A stretch of DNA of 64,000 nucleotides. It comes from Merdibacter massiliensis (GTDB lineage: Bacteria > Bacillota_I > Bacilli_A > Erysipelotrichales > Erysipelotrichaceae). Position 1 is the first letter of the stretch. Each line of letters opens with the position of its first letter. Of this stretch, positions 1-9,531 are shown piece after piece. The DNA lies in assembly GCF_900155395.1 (NCBI RefSeq), contig NZ_LT699725.1:88071-152070 (forward strand). The letters run 5' to 3'. The notes beneath the pieces were generated by a model. The model was not told the DNA's origin. It worked only from the letters and a program-made list of their open reading frames with translations, and did no database searches. A program made the translations under genes and the position numbers.

Positions 1-17
1 AGGGTAGGTAATGATGA

Positions 18-1199
18 ATGAAACGTGCAAAACGAATGGAGTGTTTTCATCCTTCTATTTTTACAAAATTAGATGAAGAGAAGCAAAAACAGCAGGCAAT
101 GGGCAGGCAGATGCTTGATTTTTCAATTGGTTCACCGGATATTGCACCTGCAGAACATATCATTGCTGCATTGACAAAAGAAGTGGCCAAACCGGAAAAT
201 TATCGTTATGCCATTCATGATCTGCCGGCGCTGCAGGAAGCAATTGCCGCATGGTACCAACGGCGTTATGGCGTACAGTTAGATACGAACGGTGAAATTC
301 TGACTTTGCAAGGTTCACAAGAAGCTTTGGCCAACATTGCATTAACCATCTGTGATCCAGGCGATTATGTACTGGTGCCGGATCCTTATTATCCGATCTT
401 TGCGGATGGACCACGATTGGCAGGTGCCAATATTTGGTTCATGCCTATGCGTGAAGAAAACGATTATCTGATTCAATTTGATGACATCCCAGAAGAAATA
501 GCTGAAAAAGCAACTTTGATGATCGTTTCTTATCCGAATAATCCGACCGGAGCAACGGCAAATGATGATTTTTACAATCAATTGATTGCTTTTGCAAAAC
601 GCTGGGGAATTGCTGTTTTACATGATAATGCATATAGCGAACTTGTTTTTGACGGAACATTAGGGAAAAGCTTTCTGTCATATGAAGGGGCAAAGGATGT
701 TGGGGTCGAACTGAATTCTTTTTCCAAGACATATGGCATGGCTGGGGCGCGTTTAGGCGTTCTTGTGGGGAATGCACAAATCATCGATGGATATAAGATA
801 CTAAAATCGAATATGGATTATGGCATCTTCTTGCCTGTTCAAAAAGCAGGGATCGTTGCTTTGAATGCAAACCAGAATTGCGTAGCAGTTACACGAGATG
901 CATATGAGCATCGAAGGAACCTGATGGTCAAGTGTTTTAGAGAAGCCGGCTGGATGTTGAATCCAAGCAAAGCTACCATGTTTGAGTGGGCAAGGATCCC
1001 GCAAGAATTTGAGGATAGTGAAACTTTTGCAGTTGAGCTTTTGAAACAATGCGGGATCATCGTTACACCAGGAACAGCATTCGGTCCTGAAGGAAAACGC
1101 TATGTGCGTTTGGCTTTGGTAGTGGAGGATGATCAAATTATTGAGGCAGGAAAACGATTAAAAGATTGTACATTCTTTCAGAGAAACCATGTACAATGA
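18..1199 (+). CDS. PLP-dependent class I/II aminotransferase (LL-DAP/aspartate aminotransferase-like)
   Basis: A 393-residue fold-type I aminotransferase, which transfers an amino group between an amino acid and a 2-oxo acid using pyridoxal phosphate in the cytoplasm. The family is recognised from an N-terminal substrate loop (DFSIGSPD), the YPNNPTGA motif near residue 175 that lines the cofactor site, and SFSKTYGMAGAR near residue 235, whose Lys forms the Schiff base. The overall pattern resembles the DapL/AspC-like group, but the substrate cannot be read from the sequence. The ATG at 18 follows an AGGTA-type ribosome site; an internal ATG at 36 is an alternative. galE follows on the same strand after its own apparent promoter. 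Confidence 0.9.
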   Translation: MKRAKRMECFHPSIFTKLDEEKQKQQAMGRQMLDFSIGSPDIAPAEHIIAALTKEVAKPENYRYAIHDLPALQEAIAAWYQRRYGVQLDTNGEILTLQGSQEALANIALTICDPGDYVLVPDPYYPIFADGPRLAGANIWFMPMREENDYLIQFDDIPEEIAEKATLMIVSYPNNPTGATANDDFYNQLIAFAKRWGIAVLHDNAYSELVFDGTLGKSFLSYEGAKDVGVELNSFSKTYGMAGARLGVLVGNAQIIDGYKILKSNMDYGIFLPVQKAGIVALNANQNCVAVTRDAYEHRRNLMVKCFREAGWMLNPSKATMFEWARIPQEFEDSETFAVELLKQCGIIVTPGTAFGPEGKRYVRLALVVEDDQIIEAGKRLKDCTFFQRNHVQ

Positions 1200-1232
1200 G
1201 AAGGAGCAGATGCATTTTGCTATATAGAATGC

Positions 1233-1270
1233 TATAATGCAAGAGTGAATAAAAATAGGCTGCTATTTTT
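1233..1270 (+). promoter_or_regulatory. galE -10 box and leader hairpin
   Basis: TATAAT at 1233-1238 is a consensus -10 box; the -35 is weak. A perfect 8-bp hairpin (AAAAATAG-gctg-CTATTTTT, 1251-1270) follows at once and would sit at the very 5' end of the galE transcript. Alternatively it terminates read-through from the aminotransferase gene. Confidence 0.45.
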
Positions 1271-1286
1271 AGAGAGGATGTAAGGT

Positions 1287-2288
1287 ATGGAAATTCTAGT
1301 TAGTGGTGGAACGGGTTTTATTGGTTCGCATACATGCGTGGAGCTGTTAAATGCAGGTTATGAAGTTGTGATCATCGATAATCTATACAATTCACAGCGG
1401 GATGTCATCGATAAAATTGAGAGCATAACAAATAAAAAAGTTACTTTTTATGAAAAAGATTGTAAAGATGAAGATGCGTTAGAAGCGATTTTTGATAAAC
1501 ATGATATTGCGGCAGTTATTCACTTTGCTGGATATAAGGCAGTGGGAGAATCTGTTGCCAAACCATTGATGTACTATGAGAATAATATCATGACGACATT
1601 GGCGCTTTGCAAAGCAATGCGCAAGCATAATTGTAAATGTTTGGTTTTTTCTTCCAGTGCTACTGTCTACGGAGATCCGCAGCGAATTCCGATCGATGAA
1701 GAATGTCGACTGGGGCCTACGACAAATCCTTATGGAACGACTAAATTGATGATCGAACAGATTTTACGCGATCTTTACCGTTCAGATGATGAATGGAATA
1801 TTGCATTGTTGCGTTATTTTAATCCAATCGGAGCACATAAAAGCGGTCTTTTAGGAGAAAGCCCAAATGATATTCCGAATAATTTGATGCCTTATATCGT
1901 AAAAGTGGCAAATAAAGAGCTGCCGTTGTTGCATGTGTTTGGAAATGATTATGATACACCAGACGGTACCGGAGTACGTGATTATATCCACGTAGTGGAT
2001 CTTGCCAAGGGACATGTAAATGCAGTACATAAGCTCTTGCATGAACATATAGGTGTAGATGCCTATAATCTGGGGACAGGAAAGGGATACAGTGTATTGG
2101 ACGTCGTTCACGCATTTGCGAAAGTAAATGAGGTAGATGTTCCATATCAAATTGATCCCCGCCGTCCTGGGGATATTGCAACCTGCTATGCTCAACCGGA
2201 TAAAGCATGGAAAGAACTTGGCTGGAAAGCAGAGATGGGACTGGAAGAAATGTGCAGAGATGCATGGAATTTTGTCAAAAAAGCATAG
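1287..2288 (+). CDS. galE: UDP-glucose 4-epimerase GalE
   Basis: A 333-residue short-chain dehydrogenase/reductase that interconverts UDP-glucose and UDP-galactose with bound NAD (Leloir pathway, supply of galactosyl donors for surface glycans). The Rossmann GGTGFIGSH motif is at residues 7-15, the catalytic Ser/Thr segment SSSATVYG near residue 124, and the YGTTK (YxxxK) dyad near residue 148. Length is normal for bacterial GalE. The ATG has an AGAGGATG-type ribosome site. A strong terminator follows immediately, so the gene is probably monocistronic. Confidence 0.96.
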   Translation: MEILVSGGTGFIGSHTCVELLNAGYEVVIIDNLYNSQRDVIDKIESITNKKVTFYEKDCKDEDALEAIFDKHDIAAVIHFAGYKAVGESVAKPLMYYENNIMTTLALCKAMRKHNCKCLVFSSSATVYGDPQRIPIDEECRLGPTTNPYGTTKLMIEQILRDLYRSDDEWNIALLRYFNPIGAHKSGLLGESPNDIPNNLMPYIVKVANKELPLLHVFGNDYDTPDGTGVRDYIHVVDLAKGHVNAVHKLLHEHIGVDAYNLGTGKGYSVLDVVHAFAKVNEVDVPYQIDPRRPGDIATCYAQPDKAWKELGWKAEMGLEEMCRDAWNFVKKA

Positions 2289-2292
2289 ATAA

Positions 2293-2331
2293 TGAAAAGC
2301 TATCTAATCCTGAAATTAGATAGCTTTTTCA
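2293..2331 (+). terminator. Rho-independent terminator after galE
   Basis: A perfect 14-bp stem (2295-2308 with 2315-2328) closes on a 6-nt loop and runs into T5. The A-rich 5' arm means it could also stop minus-strand transcription from the convergent VanZ/RDD gene. Confidence 0.9.
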
Positions 2332-2339
2332 TTGTTAGA

Positions 2340-3524
2340 TCAAACATTGTGATGGTTGATCTTTTCAGTTCTGGAAGGCGCAGTTATCGTGCTGATGTTT
2401 ATTGTGTGAGAACAGCGGATATAAGCGGGTTGAATTTCGGAGGTAAATAAAGATCCTAAAGTGAGAATCATCTGAAAAATATAAATGAAACCGCAGAAAA
2501 AAGTGATAAAAAGAACAGCAGGCTGAATGCTTATCTGCAAGATCATTTGTGAGTAGACGATATAGATCATGCCAGCCATTAAAACAGGCGGCAATAAACA
2601 ATAAGTGATCGCAAAGAGAGAAGATCGAATCAATAATTGCATGAAAGATGGAGCATGATTCTTATCATTCATTAATTGCAGATGTACGAGCAGTTTTCCG
2701 ATTGTCTTTCCTTTCGTTATCCAAGGAATGATCAGGAAGAATAAGCAATAGGTGATCGCACAGTATAAGATGCCCCAACGGATACGAAATGCTAGAATCC
2801 CATAGTGACTGCATACTTTCGCTATTAAGAAAGCACAGAAGAAAGTGAATGCAAGATCAATACCAGTTGCAATTCCTCTTCGCAATGGGGAAACCTGTCT
2901 TCCTCTGTGATAGGCTACTTCATCCAATCGTTCTCTTTTTGGCAAGAAAAAAGTGAATAAGGGTGTCAATAAAAAGCCCAATAAGCCGCCGGTAGTATTC
3001 CAAATCAGATCATCTACTTCAAAAAGACGGTAAGGACGAGGATAAATTCCAAATAAAGCACTTCTCTGTATCAACTCAAAAGACAAAGATAACAAGAAAG
3101 AGAGAAGGATGGTTTGCCACCAGCTTCTTTTAAAATAGTAATGCAGATAGACACCAAAAGGGAATACGAGTAGGATATTGAAAAAGACCTGAAGAAAATT
3201 AGGAGAGAACAATGTGGCAAGATAAGTAGATGGATCACTGATGATGAGCGGACTTTCATGCAAGATCAGCCCAATACTGTGAAATGGACGTAATTCATAA
3301 ATTGGCTGGGTGCTGTTTAGCACTTCTTCGAAAGTAGGCAAAGGCAAGATGGTTAAAAAATAAGCGCACATGAGATAAAAGATGAAAGAATAGATGATCA
3401 GTGTACGCAGAATGAGGATAGCACCATATTTATGATATTCCCAGATCATATATGGTATGGTCAATAATAAAGCGATAACAGGAAACAGCAGGATGGCTGT
3501 TCGTATTGTTTGTATGTAAATCAT
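2340..3524 (-). CDS. VanZ-like / RDD-domain membrane protein
   Basis: A 394-residue polytopic membrane protein that fuses two known membrane domains. The N-terminal half (about 1-190) is VanZ-like: hydrophobic helices with FELIQ near residue 150 and EVDDLIWNTTGGLLGFLL, the typical VanZ signature. The C-terminal half is an RDD domain (ATGIDLAFTFF, then TKGKTIGKLLVHLQ). VanZ proteins are linked to teicoplanin tolerance and lipid II-related functions; the role of the VanZ-RDD fusion is not established. It is convergent with galE and divergent from comFA. Confidence 0.82.
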   Translation of the reverse strand: MIYIQTIRTAILLFPVIALLLTIPYMIWEYHKYGAILILRTLIIYSFIFYLMCAYFLTILPLPTFEEVLNSTQPIYELRPFHSIGLILHESPLIISDPSTYLATLFSPNFLQVFFNILLVFPFGVYLHYYFKRSWWQTILLSFLLSLSFELIQRSALFGIYPRPYRLFEVDDLIWNTTGGLLGFLLTPLFTFFLPKRERLDEVAYHRGRQVSPLRRGIATGIDLAFTFFCAFLIAKVCSHYGILAFRIRWGILYCAITYCLFFLIIPWITKGKTIGKLLVHLQLMNDKNHAPSFMQLLIRSSLFAITYCLLPPVLMAGMIYIVYSQMILQISIQPAVLFITFFCGFIYIFQMILTLGSLFTSEIQPAYIRCSHTINISTITAPSRTEKINHHNV

Positions 3525-3540
3525 TTAAAATCACCCCTAT

Positions 3541-3569
3541 AAAGTGATACAAGCGTATCACTTTTTCTA
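3541..3569. promoter_or_regulatory. Perfect inverted repeat upstream of the VanZ/RDD gene
   Basis: AAAGTGATAC-AAGC-GTATCACTTT, a perfect 10-bp inverted repeat 16 bp upstream of the minus-strand VanZ/RDD start, between two divergent genes. On the plus strand it ends in TTTTTC and looks like a terminator, but no plus-strand gene precedes it. It could equally be an operator or leader hairpin of the VanZ/RDD gene. Confidence 0.5.
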
Positions 3570-3662
3570 TAGAAATGGCAAGTAGGAATAATTAAAAATT
3601 TAGAGCACACGAGTTAGCGAAAAAGCAGATAAATACGTATAGAAATATTGAAAGGAGAAGAT

Positions 3663-4847
3663 ATGAAACAAGTCATGTGTTGTCAGCGTTGTGGTAACAC
3701 AAATAAAGAGCTTTTTTTCAATGATCGTGGCATTTGGTATTGCCGCCGTTGTATTGCTTTCGGAAGGATCAATGTAAATGAGAGGCCGGTTTCACTAAAA
3801 TGGAAAGCGAAAACAATAGCATGTTCTTATCAGCTGCCTTATGAATTGACAAATTTGCAGAAACAAGTGGTTCAGCAAGTATGTCATTATTTAGAGAATA
3901 AAGAGAACGTATTGATTTATGCAGCAACAGGTGCAGGGAAAACGGAACTTACAATGGAAGCAATTTGCCGCTATATTCAAGAAGGAAAGAAGGTGGGATT
4001 TGCCATATCGCGCAGACAGGTCGTGTTAGAGATTGCACAAAGAATGCAAGAAGCATTTCCTATGTTAAATGTAATTGCTGTCTGTGAAGGATATACTTCT
4101 GTTATCCAAGGAGATCTGATCGTATGCACAATGCATCAATTGTATCGTTATTATGGAGTGTTTGATTTATTGATCATGGATGAAGTGGATGCATTTCCTT
4201 ACAGAGGCAATGCTTTGTTAAAAACGATAGCAATGAATGCTTGTATCGGGGAGATCCTTTATTTGACTGCAACACCGGATCAAGAAATGATCGAAGAAGT
4301 AAAAGAAGGTAAATTAAAAGAAGTAACTTTATTTGAGAGGCCGCATGCCCATCCGTTAGTGATTCCGAAGCTGCTGCATGCACCAACGGGGATCCTTCAC
4401 CTTTTTCTAATTCAGTTTTTGTTTGATAATCATCATAAACAGAAACAAACGATTGTTTTTGTGCCTACCATTCGTATGTCCCTTTGGCTGTCATTTGTAT
4501 ATCGTCTTTTATTTTCCTGTGCTTCGCTTTCTTCCAAAAGCAAAGATAGAGATACCATATTGGAAATGTTTAGAGAAAGAAAAGTGGAAATTCTTTTCGC
4601 AACGACTGTATTGGAAAGAGGAATTACGATTCCCGATGTACAGATTGTGGTGTTTCATAGCGAACACCCTGTTTTCTCGACAGCAAGTTTGATCCAAATG
4701 ATTGGCAGAGCAGGCAGGAAGAAAGAATATCCGGATGGGAAAGGATTATTTTTATGTACCTATATCACAGAAGCTCAAACAAAGTGCATATCGGAACTAA
4801 AACGAATGAATGCTTCTTTGGAAAAAAGGGTGAATGAAATCGGATGA
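3663..4847 (+). CDS. comFA: Late competence DNA helicase ComFA
   Basis: A 394-residue superfamily-2 helicase that helps drive transforming single-stranded DNA across the membrane. An N-terminal four-Cys zinc module (CCQRCG and CRRC, residues about 6-30) is followed by Walker A AATGAGKTE (about 93), the box II variant MDEVD, LTATPD, and the helicase C motif QMIGRAGR (near 347). The frame is open back to a TTG at 3648, but the ATG at 3663 has a clear AAGGAG at ideal spacing, so I start there. It overlaps comFC by 4 bp (ATGA), a tight two-gene competence operon. Confidence 0.92.
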   Translation: MKQVMCCQRCGNTNKELFFNDRGIWYCRRCIAFGRINVNERPVSLKWKAKTIACSYQLPYELTNLQKQVVQQVCHYLENKENVLIYAATGAGKTELTMEAICRYIQEGKKVGFAISRRQVVLEIAQRMQEAFPMLNVIAVCEGYTSVIQGDLIVCTMHQLYRYYGVFDLLIMDEVDAFPYRGNALLKTIAMNACIGEILYLTATPDQEMIEEVKEGKLKEVTLFERPHAHPLVIPKLLHAPTGILHLFLIQFLFDNHHKQKQTIVFVPTIRMSLWLSFVYRLLFSCASLSSKSKDRDTILEMFRERKVEILFATTVLERGITIPDVQIVVFHSEHPVFSTASLIQMIGRAGRKKEYPDGKGLFLCTYITEAQTKCISELKRMNASLEKRVNEIG

Positions 4848-5476
4848 AATACTGTTTGATATGTTTATGCGAGCTGCAAGATCATCAAACGTTACAGCAG
4901 TGGTTATTCATGGAGGATCCTTTATGCAAAGAATGCAGAGCACAATTTTGCCCAGTCAACAGAAAAGTGCAGATCAACGGATTAAATATATTTGCTTTTT
5001 ATCTGTATGATTCATTTATGGAAGCCTTGTTGTTTCAAATGAAAGAAGGGAGAGATATTGCATTAGCACCTCTATTCTTTCTGCCGTTTTCCAGATGGTT
5101 TCACCAGCATCGGCATCTAAAATGGATTTTGATGCCAAGCAGTGAGCATAAATTCATAGAAAGAGGTTTTTCACCATTAAGGGAGATGCTGAAAAATATT
5201 CCAGGATTGCTTTATGAGCCATTATACAAAAAAACAGATTTCAAACAATCCAAACGTTCAAAAGTAGAAAGAGCACAAGTATCGCAAGAAATCTTTTTAA
5301 AAGAAGAATATCCGATTCCACAGGGTCATCTGTTATTAATAGATGATGTCTGTACGACAGGAGCTACGTTGCAGCGTGCATATCAGTTGTTAAAAACGCA
5401 TAATAATGAGATAGAGGCAGTCGTACTTTGTATACATCCATTGTTGTTGGAACAAAATAAGAAACGGTCTCGATGA
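4844..5476 (+). CDS. comFC: ComF family protein ComFC
   Basis: A 210-residue phosphoribosyltransferase-fold protein, the partner of ComFA in DNA uptake. It has an N-terminal Cys cluster (CLICLCEL, then CKECRAQF, residues 3-38) and the C-terminal PRPP-binding motif [14 protein letters not shown] near residues 164-177. Length is normal for ComFC. Its start overlaps the comFA stop, indicating translational coupling. A cold-shock gene follows after a 16-nt gap that holds a strong ribosome site. Confidence 0.9.
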   Translation: MKYCLICLCELQDHQTLQQWLFMEDPLCKECRAQFCPVNRKVQINGLNIFAFYLYDSFMEALLFQMKEGRDIALAPLFFLPFSRWFHQHRHLKWILMPSSEHKFIERGFSPLREMLKNIPGLLYEPLYKKTDFKQSKRSKVERAQVSQEIFLKEEYPIPQGHLLLIDDVCTTGATLQRAYQLLKTHNNEIEAVVLCIHPLLLEQNKKRSR

Positions 5477-5492
5477 AAAAGGAGGGGAGATT

Positions 5493-5702
5493 TTGGAAGG
5501 TAAAGTAAAATGGTTTAATTCAGAAAAAGGCTATGGTTTCATTAGTAATCAGGATAACCAGGATGTGTTTGTTCATTACACACAAATACAGATGGAAGGT
5601 TTTAAAGTATTAGAAGAAGGAGATATCGTTTGTTTTGAAATATTTGACAGTCCGAAGGGGCCACAGGCACAAAATGTTAGAAAAATAGGATGCGAGAAAT
5701 AG
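5493..5702 (+). CDS. Cold-shock protein, CspA family
   Basis: A 69-residue single OB-fold nucleic-acid-binding protein, presumably an RNA chaperone. The RNP1 motif (KGYGFIS, about 12-18) and RNP2 motif (DVFVHY, about 24-29) are both intact. The start is a TTG at 5493, chosen because GGAGGGGAG lies 4-8 nt upstream and the family begins with exactly this M-x-GKVKWFN pattern. It lies directly behind comFC and is closed by its own terminator. Confidence 0.93.
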   Translation: MEGKVKWFNSEKGYGFISNQDNQDVFVHYTQIQMEGFKVLEEGDIVCFEIFDSPKGPQAQNVRKIGCEK

Positions 5703-5720
5703 AAAACTCGCATTTTTTAT
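5691..5720 (+). terminator. Terminator after the cold-shock gene
   Basis: TGCGAG/CTCGCA hairpin overlapping the stop codon, followed by T6. Confidence 0.8.
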
Positions 5721-5777
5721 ATAGTGTAAACCCACTGCTTATGATAGAATATGTATATCTCTTAAGGAGGTTTTTAG

Positions 5778-6926
5778 ATGAAAAAGGAAGAGCAAAATAA
5801 GCAGATGCAAGATACATCTGATCAGGAGTTAGATGCTTTGTTAAAAGATTTTCATGAACAGGATGATCTTCATGAGAAAATCCAGCAGTTTAAAAAGAAA
5901 AAAGCAGCGGCAAATATTCGACAGGAAACAGAAATGTATCAACGACCAGAAACCGAGATAGAATCTGTTCAACATACTTCCACATCGGCATTGGATCAAC
6001 TGAAGTCAATAAAAAATGAGGAGTCATTAGAAAAAACTACAGTAATATCTGTTGCGGAAGAACAGCCGGAAGAGCAGACAAAAGAGTTAGAAGTTGAAAG
6101 TGAAGATACAAACGCAACCGTGATCATCAGCGAAGATGATATGCGTCATCTTGTAGAAGAAGAGGAAAGAAAAAAACAACAGAAGAAAAATGATAAGCAA
6201 GCAAATGCAAAAAAATATAATACAGATAACAGTTCATTGCGTTCTGTGAAAGAGGATGAAGAAAAAGATCATCGTCTGAACAAGATCATTACATATATTG
6301 TAATTGGAATCATTTCTATTGCAATTTTAGTTGGGATCTTTTTTGCTGTAAGAGCAATTATTGGTTCAGATGCAAAACCAACACAAGATCAACAACAGGA
6401 AAGCGAGTCTACAACGGATAGCGAACAGGATTCTTCCATCAGTGATAGCCAGATCGAAACAAATCATGATAAAGAAATATCAGAGATCAATGGACAGATC
6501 CAATCATATCAAGATGAAATTTCTTATTACCAGTCATTGATCAGCGATGAAAATACAAAGTTGGAAAATGCGAAAAGTACCTTATCGAAAGCCGAAACAG
6601 CTTATCAAAATGCAAAGGCAAAATTAAATTCTTCTGAATTTACGAATGCAGAATCAGAATTAGCACGTTTGAAAGCACAGCAAGAGAGTGAAACAGACGA
6701 ATCAAAACGAGCAGAGCTGCAAACACAGATCGATGCAGTTAATAAGCAAATTGAAAGCATCAATAGTGAGTATCAGCAAGCAGGCATTACCTATGAGAGC
6801 GCACAAAGAGAATATGAGTCTTTACAAGGTACGACAAGTGCCAATATAGAAGATTACAATTCTAAGATTTCAGACTTAAATAATAAGATCACGGATCTAC
6901 AAAATCAATTAGCAAAACTGCAGTAA
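5778..6926 (+). CDS. Single-pass membrane protein with cytoplasmic acidic tail and external coiled coil
   Basis: A 382-residue protein of unknown function. Residues 1-170 are highly charged (Glu/Lys/Gln-rich, low complexity) and lack a signal peptide. One transmembrane helix lies at about 173-195 (a run beginning IITYIVIGIISIAI). The remaining residues form a Ser/Gln/Glu-rich linker and a long predicted coiled coil (about 230-382, heptads such as ISDLNNKITDLQNQLAKL at the end). This topology is seen in division or cell-wall scaffold proteins, but no catalytic domain is visible. AAGGAGG precedes the ATG; it is a single gene between two terminators. Confidence 0.8.
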   Translation: MKKEEQNKQMQDTSDQELDALLKDFHEQDDLHEKIQQFKKKKAAANIRQETEMYQRPETEIESVQHTSTSALDQLKSIKNEESLEKTTVISVAEEQPEEQTKELEVESEDTNATVIISEDDMRHLVEEEERKKQQKKNDKQANAKKYNTDNSSLRSVKEDEEKDHRLNKIITYIVIGIISIAILVGIFFAVRAIIGSDAKPTQDQQQESESTTDSEQDSSISDSQIETNHDKEISEINGQIQSYQDEISYYQSLISDENTKLENAKSTLSKAETAYQNAKAKLNSSEFTNAESELARLKAQQESETDESKRAELQTQIDAVNKQIESINSEYQQAGITYESAQREYESLQGTTSANIEDYNSKISDLNNKITDLQNQLAKLQ

Positions 6927-6957
6927 GAATGACTGAACCACAGTCATTCTTTTTTTA
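6926..6957 (+). terminator. Terminator after the coiled-coil protein
   Basis: Perfect 10-bp stem AGAATGACTG/CAGTCATTCT followed by T7. Confidence 0.92.
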
Positions 6958-7069
6958 TGAAAAGAAAGTGCGTAGTGAACAAATAATATAATGAGAAAAA
7001 AGAACGAGATATGGAAAAAATAGGTTTTTTTTCATTCTACATTGGATTTTACCGGAGTTTACCTTTTTT

Positions 7070-7099
7070 TTGCCTATATTTTTTGTTAAAATATACAAT
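7070..7099 (+). promoter_or_regulatory. Promoter of glmU-prs
   Basis: TTGCCT (7070-7075), 18-bp spacer, TACAAT (7094-7099): a plausible sigma-A promoter 25 nt upstream of glmU. Confidence 0.55.
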
Positions 7100-7123
7100 G
7101 AGATGATAATGGAGGTAATAGAA

Positions 7124-8479
7124 ATGCGTTCAGCAATCGTACTTGCCGCAGGCAAGGGAACTAGAATGAAATCTTCTCTGAACAAAGTCATGCACCCCAT
7201 ATCCAATAAACCGATGATCGGACATATCGTATCCAGCTTAAAAAAAGCAGGAGTAGAGAACATTGTCGTTGTTGTCGGTCATGGGGCAGAGAGTGTAAAA
7301 GACTATCTAGGAGAGAGCGTTCAGTATGCTTTGCAAGAGCCTCAGCTTGGAACAGGGCATGCCGTTATGCAGGCACAAAGTTTAAAAGATGTGGATGGAG
7401 ATACATTGATCCTATGTGGGGATGGACCATGTATTCAAAGCGAGACGATCGAGGCTGCATTTGCGGCAAATGAAAATAGTGAAATGACCGTATTGACTGC
7501 ACTGCTTCCAAATGGGGAACATTATGGACGAATCGTACGCGGAAACGATGGAAGTGTAGAAAAAATTGTAGAAGCGAAAGACTGTACGAAAGAACAGTTG
7601 GAGATCAAAGAAATCAATACGGGTATTTTTTGTTTCAAGAATAAATTATTATTTGAAAATCTAAAAGAAATTGGAAACGAGAATGTACAGAATGAATATT
7701 ATTTGACAGATTTGGTTGAGATATTCAATCGTAAACAATTGCGTGTCAATGCAATGATCGTAAAAGACCCGCAAGAAACGATGGGAGTAAATGATCGAAT
7801 TGACCTGGCAAAGGCACAGAAATGGATGACACGGCATGAATGTGAAAAACATATGCGCAATGGGGTGACGATCATTGATCCGGATACTACATATATCGAT
7901 GTAGATGTAGAAATTGGACAAGACAGCATCATCTACCCAAATGTGATCATTCAAGGTGAAACAAAAATCGGGGCAAATGTAACAATATTATCTAATTCGT
8001 TCTTGCGCAATGCTGTTATTGCAGATAATGTGACTATTGATTCTAGCAAGATCGTTGAAAGCAGTGTAGGTGCACATACAACGATCGGACCAATGAGCCA
8101 TTTGCGCAACCACACAGAAATTGGTGAAAATTGCCGTATCGGTAATTTTGTCGAATTTAAGAATTCTCATTTTGGCAATGGAAGTAAATGTGCACATTTA
8201 ACTTATGTTGGAGACGCTGATGTAGGCAGCGGTGTGAATTTTGGTTGTGGTGTCGTTACTGTAAATTATGATGGCAAACATAAATATCGCACGACGATCA
8301 AAGACGGTGCATTCATTGGAAGCAATTGTAATTTGATTGCGCCAGTAACAATTGGAGAGAATGCACTTTTGGCAGCAGGCTCAACAATAACGGATTCTGT
8401 AAACGATGGAGATATGGGCATTGCCCGCAGCCGTCAACAAATTAAAGTTGGTTATGGAACAAAATATAAAAATAAATAA
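7124..8479 (+). CDS. glmU: Bifunctional N-acetylglucosamine-1-P uridyltransferase / glucosamine-1-P acetyltransferase GlmU
   Basis: Makes UDP-GlcNAc for peptidoglycan and teichoic acids: it acetylates glucosamine-1-P and then transfers UMP. The N-terminal nucleotidyltransferase begins with LAAGKGTRMKS (about 7-17). The C-terminal half is a left-handed beta-helix of hexapeptide repeats with the acetyl-CoA site region (NFVEFKNSHFGNGSK and VNYDGKHKYRT). 451 residues is standard. The frame is open upstream, but the ATG at 7124 has GGAGG at 7111-7115 and matches the family N terminus. prs follows 17 nt downstream, as in many Bacillota. Confidence 0.96.
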   Translation: MRSAIVLAAGKGTRMKSSLNKVMHPISNKPMIGHIVSSLKKAGVENIVVVVGHGAESVKDYLGESVQYALQEPQLGTGHAVMQAQSLKDVDGDTLILCGDGPCIQSETIEAAFAANENSEMTVLTALLPNGEHYGRIVRGNDGSVEKIVEAKDCTKEQLEIKEINTGIFCFKNKLLFENLKEIGNENVQNEYYLTDLVEIFNRKQLRVNAMIVKDPQETMGVNDRIDLAKAQKWMTRHECEKHMRNGVTIIDPDTTYIDVDVEIGQDSIIYPNVIIQGETKIGANVTILSNSFLRNAVIADNVTIDSSKIVESSVGAHTTIGPMSHLRNHTEIGENCRIGNFVEFKNSHFGNGSKCAHLTYVGDADVGSGVNFGCGVVTVNYDGKHKYRTTIKDGAFIGSNCNLIAPVTIGENALLAAGSTITDSVNDGDMGIARSRQQIKVGYGTKYKNK

Positions 8480-8496
8480 AGAGAGGATCGTAAAAA

Positions 8497-9447
8497 ATGG
8501 AGAAAACACTGGTATTTGCATTAAGTTCAAGTGTCGAATTGGCAAATGAAATCGTAGCTGAATTAGGGTTACCTTTGGCTAAATGTGAAGTAAAACATTT
8601 TGCGGATGGAGAAATCATGGTAGAACTTGGACAGTCTGTTCGTGGAAAACACGTTTACATCGTTCAATCTACTTGTAATCCGGTTTCTACGAATTTGATG
8701 GAAGTTCTGATTGCAATTGATGCATGCAAGCGGGCAAGTGCAGCACACATTACGGTGATCATGCCGTATTTTGGATATGCACGTCAGGATCGTAAAGCGA
8801 GACCGCGTCAGCCAATTACATCTAAATTAGTTGCTTCTTTATTGGAAACAGCAGGAGCAAATCGCGTGATTACAATGGAACTGCATGCAACACAGATTCA
8901 AGGATTCTTCGATATTCCCGCAGATGATATCAGTGCCATGAGCATCATTGGCAACTATTTCCGTTCTATCAATCTGGATAATGTGGTTGTTGTATCTCCG
9001 GATCATGGAGGTGTCACACGTGCACGCAGACTTGCAGAGATGTTGCATGCACCTTTAGCTATCATTGATAAACGACGTCCAAAACCAAATGTTGCAGAAG
9101 CAATGAACCTGATTGGTGATGTCGATGGGAAAACAGCCATCCTTGTAGATGATATTGTGGATACTGCAGGAACTTTGGTATCTGGAATCCAGATGCTTCG
9201 TGATAAGGGAGCAAAAGCAATTTACGCAAGTTGTGTACATGCTGTATTGAGCGAGCCTGCAATCGAACGCTTGCAAGCTGCTGACCTTGCCGGATTTGTT
9301 TGTACGAATACAATCGATCAGAGCGAGAAAGTAAAACGATATGACCGTATGAAGGTCCTGTCTGTTGGACCAGTGCTTGGCGGAGTGATCCGTGCGATGG
9401 AACACGATCGTCCAGTTAGTGAAGTACTCTCTGTCTTTGCTAAATAA
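8497..9447 (+). CDS. prs: Ribose-phosphate pyrophosphokinase (PRPP synthetase)
   Basis: A 316-residue enzyme that forms PRPP from ribose-5-phosphate and ATP, feeding purine, pyrimidine, His, Trp and NAD synthesis. It shows the ATP-binding flexible loop RQDRKARPRQPI (about 98-109), the DHGGVTRARR segment (about 169) and the PRPP loop VDDIVDTAGT (about 216-225). Length is typical of class I Prs. It is co-transcribed with glmU and ends before a strong hairpin behind which a group II intron is inserted. Confidence 0.97.
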   Translation: MEKTLVFALSSSVELANEIVAELGLPLAKCEVKHFADGEIMVELGQSVRGKHVYIVQSTCNPVSTNLMEVLIAIDACKRASAAHITVIMPYFGYARQDRKARPRQPITSKLVASLLETAGANRVITMELHATQIQGFFDIPADDISAMSIIGNYFRSINLDNVVVVSPDHGGVTRARRLAEMLHAPLAIIDKRRPKPNVAEAMNLIGDVDGKTAILVDDIVDTAGTLVSGIQMLRDKGAKAIYASCVHAVLSEPAIERLQAADLAGFVCTNTIDQSEKVKRYDRMKVLSVGPVLGGVIRAMEHDRPVSEVLSVFAK

Positions 9448-9492
9448 ATCAGTTTATTCATACCTGACTTTATTTACATAAGGAATATTATG

Positions 9493-9529
9493 AAAAAGCC
9501 ATTCATCTTCACATCGAATGGCTTTTTAT
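9493..9529 (+). terminator. Terminator after prs; target hairpin of the group II intron
   Basis: Perfect 12-bp stem AAAAAGCCATTC (9493-9504) / GAATGGCTTTTT (9516-9527) with its T-run. The intron 5' end (GTGTG) starts only 4 nt after the stem, the position preferred by class C introns. Confidence 0.9.
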
Positions 9530-9531
9530 AT

